From contig JAHLJT010004567.1 in NCBI GenBank assembly GCA_031308135.1, forward strand, positions 37,460,389-37,524,388: a stretch of DNA of 64,000 nucleotides. Direction: 5' to 3'. Source of the stretch: Acheta domesticus (Eukaryota > Arthropoda > Insecta > Orthoptera > Gryllidae). This document shows positions 24,330-37,300 of this stretch, one piece after another (within the stretch, counting starts at the first letter, position 1; every line of letters starts with the position of its first letter). A program made the translations under genes and the position numbers. The notes under the pieces were generated by a model, which was not told where the DNA came from, did no database searches, and saw only the letters and a program-made list of their open reading frames with translations.

Positions 24330-25500
24330 CACACCTGCGCTCCTGCCAGATAGGTGCCCCCTCTTCCCGCGGTGCTGTGGTGCACGTCCGGCGACACGGC
24401 ACAGCGACCGCAGCAATCATAAAACCCCGGCAAAAAAGGCAGCGAGCGCGACGAGCGCCAGGGCAGGCGCACCGGAGCAAGTGCCGGCGCGGGGGCGGGG
24501 CTGGGGGAGCGTGGCGGGGAAGATATAAGCGGGGTGGGGAGGAGGGAGCGAGGCGGGGATGGTGGGGATCGTGGTAGGAATGGGGCGGAGCGTAGCGGGG
24601 CAATGCGGAGCGGAGCGGGGCAGTGCGGAGCGGAGCGGGGCACTGCGGAGCGGGGCAGTGCGGAGCGGAGCGGAGCAGTGCGGAGAGTGACGGGGCAGTG
24701 CGGAGCGTAGCGGGGCAGTGCGGAGCGTAGCGGGGCAGTGCGGAGCGTAGCGGGGCAGTGCGGAGCGTAGCGGGGCAGTGCGGAGCGTGGCGGGGCAGTG
24801 CGGATCGTGGCGGGGCACTGCGGAGCGTGACGGGGCAGTGCGGAGCGTCGCGGGGCAGTGCGGAGCGTAGCGGGGCAGTGCGGATCGTGGCGGGGCACTG
24901 CGGAGCGTAGCGGGGCAGTGCGGAGAGTGACGGGGCAGTGCTAATCGTGGCGGGGCAGTGCGGAGCGTGACGAGAAATAGCGGATCATGGGGGGGGCGGT
25001 GCGGAGCGTGGCAATGCGGAGCGTGGCGGGGAAGAGCAGAGTGTGGCGGAGCAGTACGGAGCGTGACGAGAAAGAGCGGATCGTGGGGGGGCGGTGTGGA
25101 TCGTGGCGGGACCGTGCGGAGCATGACGAGAAAAGGTGGATCGTGGGGGGGGGGGGAGGTGCGGATCGTGGCGAGGCGGAGTGTGGCTTGGCAGGGCCTG
25201 GCAGATAGGAGCGGAGACAGTGTGAGGGCGGGGCTCGCCGCTTCCGGTTCATGCCGCGGCGACGACGCTGCGAGGACAGCGGCTGTGAGCCACACGACGC
25301 GACGCGACGCCAACGAGCGGCAGAAAGCCGCGACAGCGACGCGGTGTCACAGGTCGTTCACCGCGGCGGAGCCTACGGCTCTGCGCCGTCGCATTGCCTA
25401 TGCGAGAGGCGAACTTGCAGGCGCGCGTGGCACGTGCTGACTTCGGAAGGAAGTGCTGCCGAGTCGGTCTCCAGCTCTGTAGAGTTTTCCTGCGTCTAGT
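24330..25500. promoter_or_regulatory. CpG-rich island 11 flanking a minisatellite
   Basis: Over 1 kb of GC-rich DNA. The centre is the tandem repeat listed separately; the flanks (24,330-24,580 and 25,230-25,500) are non-repetitive and CpG-dense. A 298-codon minus-strand frame across it is a product of the repeat lacking stops. Confidence 0.45.
24584..25180. repeat. GC-rich 20-bp minisatellite
   Basis: The unit CGGAGCGTAGCGGGGCAGTG is repeated about 19-20 times to 24,972 with one- or two-base variants (GTAG, GTGG, GTGA, GAGTGA). It continues as degenerate copies to about 25,180. Since 20 is not a multiple of 3, any frame through it cycles through three registers, which explains the repetitive Leu-Arg-Thr-Ala-Pro minus-strand translation. 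Not a protein gene. Confidence 0.93.
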
Positions 25501-25620
25501 GATACCCGAACATACATTTCTCGAGTATAGCATTTACAATAAACAACACGTGCGCGACAAGTGATGCGACAATGCCATCTTTTCTTTCCCTGATCACGTT
25601 TGTCTTTTCCACACTCCGAC

Positions 25621-26050
25621 TAAAATGGCTCAGTAAACCACAATCGTTCTGGCAGTGTTTGTGACCGGGAGATACTAATATTCGAGTCCCGACAGTGAAG
25701 AATTTTCGGCACTTGTTAAATAGCTACGTAAATTCAGCCGCTACCTGGAGGAGAATTCTGTTGTCCGGCTGTTCTGATCGCTAGTTTTTTCGATCAATAT
25801 CACGGTCCAATCCGAGGTTTTTCCGATCAATACCACGGGAATGTCAGAGCAATAGGTAGTCTATTAAATGGTCCACGGACCGCGCGCAATCTTACCTGTC
25901 TTATCCTTTCCCTTCTTTTCCATGGCATACACATATTCATACTTACATGCCCCTCATTACCTCACCTACGGGTCTTAAAGCTCGTCCCATCTGTGACGTT
26001 ATTTGCTGTGGGAAACACCTGAAAAGGAAAAATTCTGCCAACCCCGCCAC
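25621..26050 (+). mobile_element. tRNA-derived SINE, copy 3
   Basis: The head reads TGGCTCAGTAAA (box A-like) then ATTCGAGTCCCGAC (box B-like), followed by the body shared with the other copies (GGAGGAGAATTCT, then TTTTTTCGATCAATA). The distal part fades near 26,000-26,050, so it is probably 3'-truncated or decayed. Confidence 0.75.
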
Positions 26051-26059
26051 CTTTGTTCA

Positions 26060-28260
26060 AACACTCCCCTCCCCTTGCTCTGAAGTGCTCGGGTCTAACG
26101 AACGAGTCTAATGAACAAAGCATTTGATGCGTCAGGAAAAACTAAATACTCCCGCATTCTTTTCCACTCAATAAGCAATAAAGGAGAAAGTTCTGCACGT
26201 TCTGCATATTGGCGATTAGATATCTATTTTTGTTTTGAGTTACTTACGCCTGACGTATTTTTGTTGTTGGAGCTCCTTGCCCGACTATCAAAATTCTCTC
26301 TTATTTCGAGAAACTAGACCGGCGAAAAGAGAAAACTTTGACGTTCGGTTTACATACAAAATGAATTCTTAAATAAAACTATTTTAAGACGAGGAATTGT
26401 CATTAGACCGTGGACACTATTATCCCTTCATAGAACTCGGAGGTTTGTTACTATTGAATCAAATTATTTCCATTTTATTGGAAAAGTTCTGGTTACAACA
26501 GTATTAAAGGTATAAGACGTCAATATTGGAACTTATAAATACCATTCGCATTTAACTGAGTTTTATTATATACTTTCTCATTACAAATAAACATTTTTCC
26601 GAACCACAATGGCGAATGTTCTCACTTTCAATAATGTAATTAGCAATCCTGTGAGTCTGGAAATGAAGAGCTATCACAGGTACCGACCACTTGATATTGT
26701 ATTAAAAGTTTGTACATATTACAGCTGACTTCGTCTTCGATGTAATTGCCGTTGAAATAAATAAATCAGAAAAGGCGCAAGCTAGGCTTTCTTTGAGATT
26801 TAGCAACACTCTTGTGTCATGCGGGTTGCATTCAGACAGTGTAGGCGCTTTTGAGGAAGTCGCCGGGAGAAAATAAACGGATATTCTACTATGGTTGGAT
26901 TGGCGAGTCTTCACTCGGTTACAGGTGTAAAGAGTGACCGAAAATTTAATCGGCCACTCTTTACGTCTAGTTATTATGAAAAGGAATATGATTTGAATTT
27001 ATCATAACATTTAACTTGTATAACGTTAATGATTTCATTCACTTTTCAACGTACTTACTTTAGACTAATCCCAGTTTATCCTGGCAATTAGCAAAACGTC
27101 TAAGTTCCGAGGATTTATTTTTCCCAGTAAACATGTATCGGAATTCGCAGTCATAGCTTGAGGTGTCTAAACTTACTTATCGTCGTTCTATCTACAGTGT
27201 GAAAACTATACAAGTCAAAAATGTTCGTTTTATTACAATTGAAGTGGCAAATATTTATTTCCACGTACATTTAATGCTAAAATAACAAAAAAAGACAGTT
27301 TTAGCCTCTAGAGGAGAAAATTAAACCAATTAATTTGATGCCACCGTGAGAGAGAAAACCTCTGTTATTGTTTTAATTTAATTTTTAATTTAATGAAATA
27401 CCAGTACGAGTAATTTAAGTTATAACCCATTAAAGAAGTATATACACTTACAAAATGGCTGGCTCTCCGTAAAAAGTTACAAAACGAAACATTTTTTTGT
27501 GTCTATTGTAAAATATGAGATTTTTTACTTGCGTGGTTTTCTCAATAGATTGACGTTTATACTCCTTTGATACCAGTGATGCAGACAATATTTGCATGCT
27601 TCCGTATTTTGATTTTGAACGGACATTTTCGTATTTTAGTATATGTCATTTTAAACGCGTGAAATTTGGCTGAAAGTAAATCCCAAAAGTAGAAGGAACG
27701 CAGTCACTTTGTCGCAACTGAATGTTCGGCACGTGAAAGCGGATACAACGATTTTATTAAGGTTTTGACAGGGTTTCAGTCATTTAGACTAGTCAATTTC
27801 AGACTCACGGTGTTTTAATCATTACCGGTTTGTTGAGGATCTGGCAAGCGAATTTCATAGCAATAATATAGTCGAGAAGGCGGTCTTAGGGGAAAAAAAT
27901 CTTCCGCGGAGAAGCGCATCATCTTACCAATTATCTTTGGAGACAACGTCTTAAAAAAATGAATTGTTATCGAGAGATACAAAGGAGTTGCATTCTGTAA
28001 ATATTTTAAAATGAAATTGAATGGGTAAATATCAAGTTGAACACTTCAACCCCTAACCAATTCTACGGTTCACATTTCTTACGCTAATTTTGGGACTATC
28101 TGTGCAAACAGAGCTCGAACTGATGGCAGAGAACAAATGAACATTGCACTCCGCTCATAACGAGATCTACGTTAGATTCTCCCTTCTTTATTTACGAATA
28201 GGGTAGAAATTGAACATGTAAATTTTGGATGACAGTACTATGTGACAAACAACTCCAGGT
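26060..28260. other. AT-rich noncoding stretch
   Basis: No gene seen. One short inverted repeat is listed at 26,924-26,968. Confidence 0.5.
26924..26968. repeat. short inverted repeat (hairpin)
   Basis: TGTAAAGAGTGACCGA, a short AT loop, then TCGGCCACTCTTTACG: about 16 bp paired with one mismatch. It may be the relic of a small foldback element. Confidence 0.6.
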
Positions 28261-28269
28261 ATACCGGAG

Positions 28270-28410
28270 CTGGTGCGTGACGGTAGGCGACGATGCTCCG
28301 AGGGAGTGGCGGGGCTGGGCGGGGCGACGCACCATGTGGCCCGGCTGCTACGCACGTGGCGCCCTCTTCCCACGCCGCCTCCGCACAGTGGTGGAGCGGG
28401 CCACTCGAGA
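28270..28410. promoter_or_regulatory. CpG-rich island 12 (small)
   Basis: About 140 bp GC-rich block in AT-rich flanks, with frames open in several registers and no domain. Confidence 0.35.
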
Positions 28411-28939
28411 CGGTCAAAATTCCTACCCTTTTCATTACTACTGAGACACTTTTATTGGGTCACCTTACGAAAAGTTTTGCTCAAGCACACTCTGTCTGAG
28501 GGCGATATTCCGGTGCCACGCCTTTGTCAAGTCACTTTAGTATAGTTTTTCTGAATTTTGGTTATAGATTTTTTTGTTTGAATTTTGAATATGAACTAAT
28601 TTCTTGGCTTTGTTCCGAATACAGACTGAAAGCTCCTATTGGATATACGATTTTGCCAAAAAGTAAATAAACATACACATTTTTAAAAAACAATATTATC
28701 AAATTTTCCAATCATCAGTGGTTTACATAAAATATCAAAAACACACGTGAAAGTTTTGCGTACTAAGTTATAGAAAAACCTTTTTTAGTAGTTTTACTGA
28801 ATATTCGGCTAAAACGTTGTACAAAAAATTAATTTCTACTGACTTACGGGATATAATCTGCTTGTTATCAATCTCTGTTCTCCACGCAAGTAACTTCCAT
28901 CTCCTAAATGCGTAGTGATATGTCATCAAACATTTGTAC

Positions 28940-29470
28940 TGGGAGAGATGGCTTAGGGCATCAACTGATGTCACTGTAGTCCCGCTGACCGGGAGGTCCT
29001 GGGTTTGAGTCCCGATGGTGGCAGGATTTTCGACACTAGCTCGTCACCTAGGTCGAATTCAGTCGCTGTCCGGAGGAGAATTCTAGCGGCCGGCTTCTCT
29101 GATCAGTAGTTGTCCGTGGTTTCTTCGATCAACATCAGGCAAATGCCTGATCAGTTCCCTAACAAACGCAACGGACCGCGCAAGATCTTTCTTACCTCTC
29201 CCTTGTCCTATCGTCTCCCCTTGCACACACAATAACATGCACTACACTACCACACATGCCGGATACCGTTCGGGAGCTTAGAGCTTGTCGCGGCTGGGGC
29301 GGTGCCCCGCTGATGGGAGATACCTTGTTGAAGAAAACCGTGCTAGCCGATGGTAGGTCGGCGCCGGATCTCGGCATCAAGCGGAGGAAGACCACCGCCA
29401 TCTTCCGAATAAAACATGCCTTAAACTTACGGCACTAATAACTCTAATAGTTGACGCACCCGGAATCACT
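28940..29470 (+). mobile_element. tRNA-derived SINE, copy 4
   Basis: Near full-length. The head carries box A-like TGGCTTAGGGCA and box B-like GGGTTTGAGTCCC about 50 bp apart. The body has GGAGGAGAATTCTAG, a GATCAGTAGTT block, and a distal GGCGCCGGATC. The distal end reads GTTGACGCACCCGGAATCA, matching the far ends of copies 2 and 5. No coding capacity. Confidence 0.82.
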
Positions 29471-29479
29471 AACAAACAA

Positions 29480-30990
29480 TGAAGCAGTCAACCAAGCACG
29501 TGTGCAAGATCAGCATTGCCGGTGCCGTAGAGACAGGTTTCCAAACAATTCAGGAAGATTCAGAATAAACATTGCAAAGTAATAGTCCACATAGAAGATT
29601 TGAAGATGAGCACTGTTTGAAAGTGAACTTATTGTCGGAAATCGATTACTATGTGTTAAATATATAACATTTGCGTGCCAGATTGATAGGCAAATGTTTT
29701 AACCTCAATAAATGAGATTTCTCACCTCATAATCATTGGCAAAAAATTATAGACGATCACCCTTAAATGACTTAGAAGTTTGTAACAACTATGTTGAACC
29801 ATCCTGTATATTTTCTGCCACAGGGTGCTTTTCGGAAAATGCTGTGGTCCCAAGGTTGTAATTTAATGTGCACCCTTAGACTTCAGTTTCTAAACACTGT
29901 TGAGTCTCCGGCGACTTTAGGCGGATGTGCTAAAAATCTGAAGCGTTCTTACAGGCATTCTAAACTTGTTTCTTTGACGCCCGACTCAAGTCGAAATGTC
30001 TTTCCTGGTTGGAGATTGAATTACTTGGTCTATTTCTGGATCGTGTTCTTCACAACACAGAAATGCTCAACTTGACAAAGTATGAATTCGTTCTACTTTC
30101 TTTCCCTGTGCCTAAATCTCTCGTGAAAATATGGGGAAGTAAACTGACAACCTTGCAGTTTATGTTCCGTTTCGCTGCAGCTTAATAACTTTGCAACCAT
30201 TAGCTCGTAGTTAAAAAGCCTCTGCGACCTCTACCCAGGATCCCACATCTCGCGTCTCCTTGGAGAAAGAGGTCGAGCATCTGCGCGTGGCGAAAAACGT
30301 TCGCCTTGCAGAAAGCTTTTTTGTTATAACTTCTTTGTTTGTCTTCTTGCGCTAGCTAAAATAGTCGCGAATTTTAAAGAACCCAACTAGCATACACTCT
30401 TCGAAATTTTACTCTCTGCATTTAGTTTCAGTAATTTTGGAAATATACGTAATATATCAATTGATTATTTAATTGTATAATATTATAGGGATGCTATACC
30501 ATTCGCATGTGATAGAATGTTATCGGAAACTGACAACAACGTAAATTTCAAATATAGTCAGACTTAACTAAAGGGGATAGACGGGTGACAATCCAAGAGA
30601 ATGAGTAAGAGTAAGCAAGAGAATTTAGGAAAAAAGAACCTTTTTTTATTTCTATGGATTGGTTTTTCTTATACTTCGAAAGACATTACGCTAATGTTGA
30701 AAGTGCATTTTTTAATCACAATGATTTAACGTCTGTAATTTATCCCGTGCATGTTATTGTAATGTAACCATGTAAATTGACACGGTATCTAAGATCATTT
30801 CTTTCTAAATCCTTTTTTCATCTAAAACAATTTCAATTGCTTGTTTCTAACGATAACCTCATTTGTATTTCTCATTCGCAAACTTCGTCGAATATGCCGA
30901 AACTTTCACGAATCGCGTCGTGGGTGAACTAGCCAACACGCCGCAGAAATTACCAACACAAAACGCTCAGCAGCGCATTCTCGAGAGCAC
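29480..30990. other. noncoding stretch upstream of Nostrin
   Basis: A 94-codon plus-strand frame at 29,791-30,075 shows no recognised domain. No exon can be defended here. It may hold Nostrin regulatory sequence. Confidence 0.4.
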
Positions 30991-30999
30991 GCACAAAGG

Positions 31000-31330
31000 G
31001 CCGGTCGCTGACCGAGAGATCCGACGTTAACTTACAGTCCCGCGACCTTCACTGGATACACCGAGAGAAGCGACATCGCCACCAGCCCAGCGCGGGCGGC
31101 AGGCGGCAGCTCGACGAAGCCCGCCACCCTTGCCACCCCCATCACCACCACTACCAACAACAGCGGCAGGAGCGAAGAAGAGAGCGGCGGCGCCATGCAG
31201 GGCGCTCGCGCGTGCTACATCGTGGTGCGCGACGACACCGACGACGACCACGGGCTGTTCCGGCGCGCGCGCAGCCGCCGCCGCCGCTCCCGCAAAGTGC
31301 CCAAGGTGCCCGGCGCGAGCGCTCTGCTCC
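31000..31330 (+). promoter_or_regulatory. CpG-rich island 13, probable Nostrin promoter and first exon
   Basis: GC-rich block around the candidate Nostrin start codon. No TATA box is apparent. The nearest assigned downstream gene on this strand is Nostrin, so a promoter role is inferred from position and composition. Confidence 0.5.
31195..31305 (+). CDS. Nostrin: Nostrin candidate exon 1 (start)
   Basis: Thirty-seven codons from an ATG in strong context (GGCGCCATGC). The product has an acidic patch (RDDTDDDH) then an Arg-rich tail (RRARSRRRRSRK). It ends AAG|GTGCCC in phase 0, which matches the phase-0 acceptor at 33,584. The donor beyond GTG is weak. The alternative is that the start lies in another upstream exon and this frame, open for 62 codons, belongs elsewhere. 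Confidence 0.45.
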
Positions 31331-34300
31331 GGCAGAGCTTAGATTCCCTAGATAGAGAGAGTAGCGCAACCGCCGCCATTTAATATCCTCTCACTAGAGA
31401 ACCCCGCCTGGCAGCAATTAGGAGCTGAAAGGAAATTAAAACAATTGGTGACATTATGGAGATTTTCAAGACTATTAATCTTGGTTTGGAATAGATTGAT
31501 GATTCTCAACGCACAGAATATCACACAGTTCCAATTCTCCTGACAATTGGATATGAAATGCCGGATCGGTGGAACAATGGAATGCGCTACTCTCTGTGTC
31601 TAGGGACTCTAGCAAAGCTGCGAGGGAGGGAAGCAGGGCCGCCTCTCTGCGGCGGTCACCGTGGAGCCAGATTTGGCCGAAATGTCGATCGGATGGCGTC
31701 GGACGTTTTGGTCTCATGTGCTGAAATAGTTTAATCCCGTGCTAGTACCGGAAATAGTCACAGTAGACCCGAACGTCCTTTTCCCATGGTTTCCGTAAAC
31801 ATCGGCTGTCGGATGAGGATCTGTTTCGTTTCGTTCTGTCGGGTTCGTCGATTCAGGAATGTTCTGTCGATTCCAAGTGTTACTTTCAGGTGTTTCTCGT
31901 ATGAAGTAAACACAAGGCTTTACCACGCCCCTAGTTCTCCAGTCGTACGTCAGACGATTTCGCTCTGGTAGCGAACACTCGACATTTCGGCTACACTGTG
32001 AAATAGTCTTGGGTTCTGCGGGTCCTCGAAACACAAACATTTGCGTTGGGACCCATCTCCAGGGAAAAAATCTGCAGATTGACAAAAAATATAATTTAAA
32101 ACGTGCTAACTATAATGTAATAACTTTGTGTACGAAAGTAAATATATAGCAAACTTTATACAGATTGAACATGTATTATTCTTTTACTTCAATATATTGT
32201 TAATTTCTCCTCTTCAAATGCAGATAAATCTTTAGTTTCTAGTAGACTATTTGATTAACAATTATTTTACTGATACATATACATTTTGTGACTTTTTTTC
32301 AACACTTTTGGACTATGTTTTTCGGGGCGCGGAGTAAGCAACCGCTTATTTTGCTTGCTTGCCCCCGGAAGGAGGGTGTTGAGAGGGGGGAGGGAGAGAT
32401 CATATGATGTTCGCAAATTATTACTTCACACATTGATTTGTTACGTAATTTAGGGACATTCTTTATCATGTCAAAATGAGATCACTAAAAAGTGTTGCCG
32501 TCGATCAGTGAAAATTTCTTTCCTCCATGGCCATCGAAATTCATGTTGCTTTCGAGCATCGCCTAAAATCATACGACTGACACTTTTAAAATATTTTTGA
32601 TGACAGGTACTCAGAGAAGTTAGAATACAAGGCTTCACCACGCCCATGATTCTCCAGCCGCAAAGGAATCGCGAAGAAATTAATAATTTGATTGATGAGA
32701 TCACCTATATCTGTACAGGTGATCTTCTCATATTTGTCTGAGAAAGAATTTCAGCATATGACAAGTTCTTAATTATTGACAGGCGACAGCCCGACTTGGG
32801 TAAGATCAACCCTTCCTACTCTACAGCTAATAGACTCTTGAATGACGATTGAGCAATACAACTTAAAATACAAAGGCGAAGAGAAGGTACTGTTGTTGGA
32901 TTTCAGTTTGACACCCAATAGGGAAAATGCAATGATGGTGGAACTGAATGGTGGATAACAATCATTTCATGAATAATATCATGAGTTGAGCTTTTTACGT
33001 GCACTACTCCCCTGGCACACCCACCAACGCTACTTTCCAAGTTCATTCCCAAATAATTGGAAAATAATAGAACCTTGTTTAGTCTAAAAGCATCTTGGAA
33101 ATTATTCTAATGAGAGGTCTTCAGATGCTGAGAGAAAAGCAATATAGCAGTTCAAGTTAAAGGGAACTCGTTTTCACAAATTTCTTCAGTTAAATGTTGC
33201 TTAAACAAGTTGATTTTTTGTTTTTTATAGTTGAAAAATCTCTGTTAAATACACTACATGTCCAAGTGTAAACATTAAAATGATTAATGGAACACCCTCC
33301 CAGTTTTCTTGAGGATTTTTTTTCAATTTTCTTGTTTCAAGGATCAGAAATGCCTTGGAAAAAATCAGCGTGGAATATGCAATCCTAATAAAATACGTTC
33401 TTATTTTTAGTTAATTTTTTTATTTGAATAACTGAAGATTATTTCTGCATGCAGACTCTAGGAAATTTCATGTGATGTAATTAACCCCATGATATAATTA
33501 ATGCCCTTTTAATAAAATCACACCTTCCTTATTTACCTATCTAACACAATTATGAAAAACTATTAATTTTTCTTATGTTTCAGGGTCAAAATGGTTTCGA
33601 AGAATTGCGGAGGTACATCAAACAAGGTGGTGATTTCTGCAAAGACCTTAGCGCTATTCTTCAAGAAAGGTTAGTTCGTTAATACTTGTGAAAATGAAAT
33701 ACATTTTCTCTTATACAAGTAGAATGCTTCTAAAGTTGAATTTAGTTTTCTGAGAAATAATAAGTACAATATATTAATTCATTAGCGTAGGGATCCAAGG
33801 ATCCTGCACTTTTTTTAGACTAATCTAATTACCGCTCGGATAAAAATTTGTTGAAAAATAATGTTAAATCATATACGTACGATGTGCCACTTTTATAGTG
33901 AGGACGCTGTCCTGTAGTGCACTGTAATAAAAGTACCGAGTGCTAAATATATATTTCTTATAATTATTTTTTAGGATTTTATAACCACTATATTAAATTT
34001 CTATCTTGTTTTTGGTTAAAATACATGAGAAAAGATTTCAACCAATTGATTGTTACTTTCTCGCAGTTACAAAATTTCTCAAAAATGGCAACAAATTATC
34101 CCTTAAATTTATTGCTAGAATAGAGTGTAAAAGTAATTCATATTTATATTTAATTGTACAAAACAAATTGAAGAGCATATAAATAGAAAGTCAGTTTCAA
34201 TTATATAAATAGATGTATATATTACCAGTGGACCCGGCAATGGTCGCTATATTAGTGTATCACACACAACTGGCCACGTGATAGTTAATCATGTTTTACG

Positions 34301-37300
34301 CAGTGCAAAAATTTAATAGATTAAAGAGTTTCTCGCAAATATGAGTTTGTTCTATGTCCTGGTTTGGACATGGTTGTCAAGTATCCTATTGTTAATACGT
34401 TCTCCCTCAAATTTGGGCATGCGTTCGCTATGGCACTAGCTTGGAGAAATTTGATTTGTCCGAGATTCAAGAATTAATTCCGACAGATATTTCACAATCA
34501 CAGAATACTTGTAAGCAATTAAGACGCGTTTCAACCTTGACTGTGTGGCGGGTTGCGTAGAGTTCAGGGGCGCTTGAGTCGTCATTAACGAATAAATCAT
34601 CAATGCCCTTACACGCCCAATTTAATTCAGATCGCTCTTTAAACTCTCCCATTACTAATAAGAACAAAGTATGAAAATGTCAGCGAAATCGGTTGAGTAG
34701 TTCTTGCGCCTATGTGCGACACACATATGCACATTATCTTTTATTTAGATATAGATTATGTTACATAATCATCACCTGTTTACATATACTAGTACGATCA
34801 AGTAAGTCGGATTCGTGACACAGGGATTTGAGGAATGTGAGCGGAAGTACGCGGACATTAAGGCTGCGGGTTCGAAACCTGCGAAAGGTATGTTCGTAAG
34901 GTGAGGAGCATTCGGAGTCCCTCCTGAATTACAACTATCGCTTAATTCTTCCATAATGTTTTGTCTGACAGACCATTGTGTACAATATCTTTTATTGAGA
35001 ACTAAATTCCTATACCCAGAGCAATTGTGCAGGCACCGAGATGGAACCAAGGAATACCAGGCAAATATATAAAGGCCGACATTGGCTTACACAATGCGCG
35101 AAGGTGCTCTTCAAATGGAATGTCCCCAGAGGTGCGATAGAGACAATCAGAGACCCCGGTAGGTCTTTCAGGAACCCTTAGATAGCAGCTGGGAGGAGGG
35201 TGGGGCAAAAATCAAAAGCTCTCCCACACTCACGAGAATTGGAAACTAACTTCCAATTCTCTAAGACCTCCAATTCGACGAGAAACTCTGTGCCATTTTG
35301 TGGCACCATTAAATACATAATATTTCGTATCCCCTTTATACACAATTCACTATGGAAAAAAATAATTTATACAATAGGATAGGTAATTATTAGAGGTCTG
35401 CATTCTCCGCGATTTTTACCGACCAGCGCTCGCCCGCCTCTCTTCTCTCGAGACCACGCGCTCGACTGTCCTTCGCAGCCGGTTGCGGACTCCCGGGAGC
35501 CGGCGACCGCCCGAGACTCGGCCGGTCTCTGCAACCGGCCGAGACTCGACAACCCGCGGACACCGTTCACGGGAACTGCGCCACGTAACAATCGGCCGAC
35601 ACGTCGCAGTAAATATCTAATGCCAAGTTTCAGGAAAAGGAAGGAGTATTGAATGGTTTTTAAAATAAATGACCAATAATTTCGTTTTTTCAAAATTTAA
35701 AATATAGAGGAATTTTAATATTAATTTTCAAATAATAAATTTTAATAAAATAATTTTAATAAATTGTAATAAATAATTTTAATTTTAATTGTAATAAATA
35801 ATTTTAATAAATTGTATAAAAAAAGAATAAAAAGCTTTAAAAATCGACTCCTCGGACGCACGGGAGAACCTCAAGTGGATCTATTGCAGTTCTGCCTGTG
35901 ACTTCAAAGAAAAGGCACTCAAAAGTTTTAGAGATAAATTCCGTTCTTTGTAATGACTAGGTATCGGATGCTTCGGAAATTGCCTATTTTATTCTAATGA
36001 ACATAAAATTATTAATTTTCCTTCATTTTATATGGTGCAATATGGAGCAAATACAAATGCTCTGCTAAATTTAGATGCAAGTGCAATGAAATATATTAGT
36101 ACCTTTCCCTTCCAATTTTGTATTTTTGCCGTCTTTTTCCAAATATTTTTGTTGTTGCTGTTGTTGTAATTTTCAGGCATTTGATACGCAGGTCTTGGTT
36201 TCTTAATCCGGCAGTAGGCGTGCGGGTTGCCTCAGTCACCTCAGCATTATTTTGAGCTCATTGTACTTTTAGTTTTATTTATAATCTTGCGAGCTTCTCA
36301 ATATCTTACGAGGAAAGCTTTGTGCACATATCTCGACCCTTCTCTTTCAACTGCTTCCTGTCCTTTCCTGGAAATTTCGTCGCAACGGCGATGGCGCGCT
36401 GCGTGGGAGCCACCGAGTCACCTCGCACAACCTTTGTTATCGCTTCCTGCCACGCTGTTCACCCGAAGGAAGGGGTCTCGTGGAGCTTCAATACTACTCC
36501 ACAGAAGTCAATGATTCACAATTTCAGCTTTTACGATTTTTTAATTACATTTAATCGCTTATCTTGTATTGAAACGAAAAATAATGGAATAATTGAAAAA
36601 CATTGTACTCGTACATATAAAACTTTATATGCATCATTTCATGTATACATACTTTTGACGAATTGAAAATATTGTTAAACGTGTGTATATAATAGTAAAT
36701 AATGTATTTTGAATTATTGAGTTGAATAGGCTGATGTGCCGTGACCGCTGTTGTTTGGCCGCCGACTGAGTCGACAAATACTAAGGCCATGTCGGCTTAC
36801 ATAAACTATTTCACAATAAATTACTACGCCCAATGACAAGACGTTTTGATGCAAGGAAAATAGTACCCACCTCATTTTTGTTTAGCATATGCTTTTTTCT
36901 TATATACTCGTGAAATTATGACCAAATATTCATTGTATTTAATAAATATGCCTTATATTCGGGTTTGTAAGAAACTTCAATGACATTACAATTGGTACGC
37001 AACGAATTATCTTCCCTCAAGCACTATAAATATAGAAAAACAATAAAAATTTATTTTCAGAGTCTTTGTTTGCCTTAATTCTTTCAAAAAATGTATTGTT
37101 TGTCTCTATAAAATTATTTCCAGTCAATCGATAAATTGTTACTTTTCAACAAATTAATCGTTTAATTGAAATTGTATTTTCTTTCGATTAAAATGAATTG
37201 AAAGTGTTGCGATCACTACATGCGGCGACTTTATATCCCGTACATGCATTGAGGGGCGAAGCTACTGTGCAGTCCGGCGCTTGGCCGAGCGGCCGAGCGC

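Noticed and set aside
24417..25313. 298-codon minus-strand open frame rich in Leu, Arg, Thr, Ala and Pro
   Set aside because: It is the translation of a 20-bp GC-rich minisatellite that lacks stop codons on that strand. Repeats not divisible by 3 give open frames in several registers.
28940..29030. Functional tRNA gene at the box A/box B pair
   Set aside because: The same head recurs in several dispersed copies joined to a long shared body, and the sequence does not fold into a full cloverleaf by eye. It is a SINE head.
33591..33670. ATG inside Nostrin exon 2 as the true start
   Set aside because: It is out of frame with the conserved F-BAR reading frame, so the start must lie upstream.
34860..34890. 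tRNA gene at the GGTTCGAAACC hairpin
   Set aside because: Only the T-arm-like part is present; there is no acceptor stem, D-arm or anticodon arm that pairs. A retroposon head is more likely.
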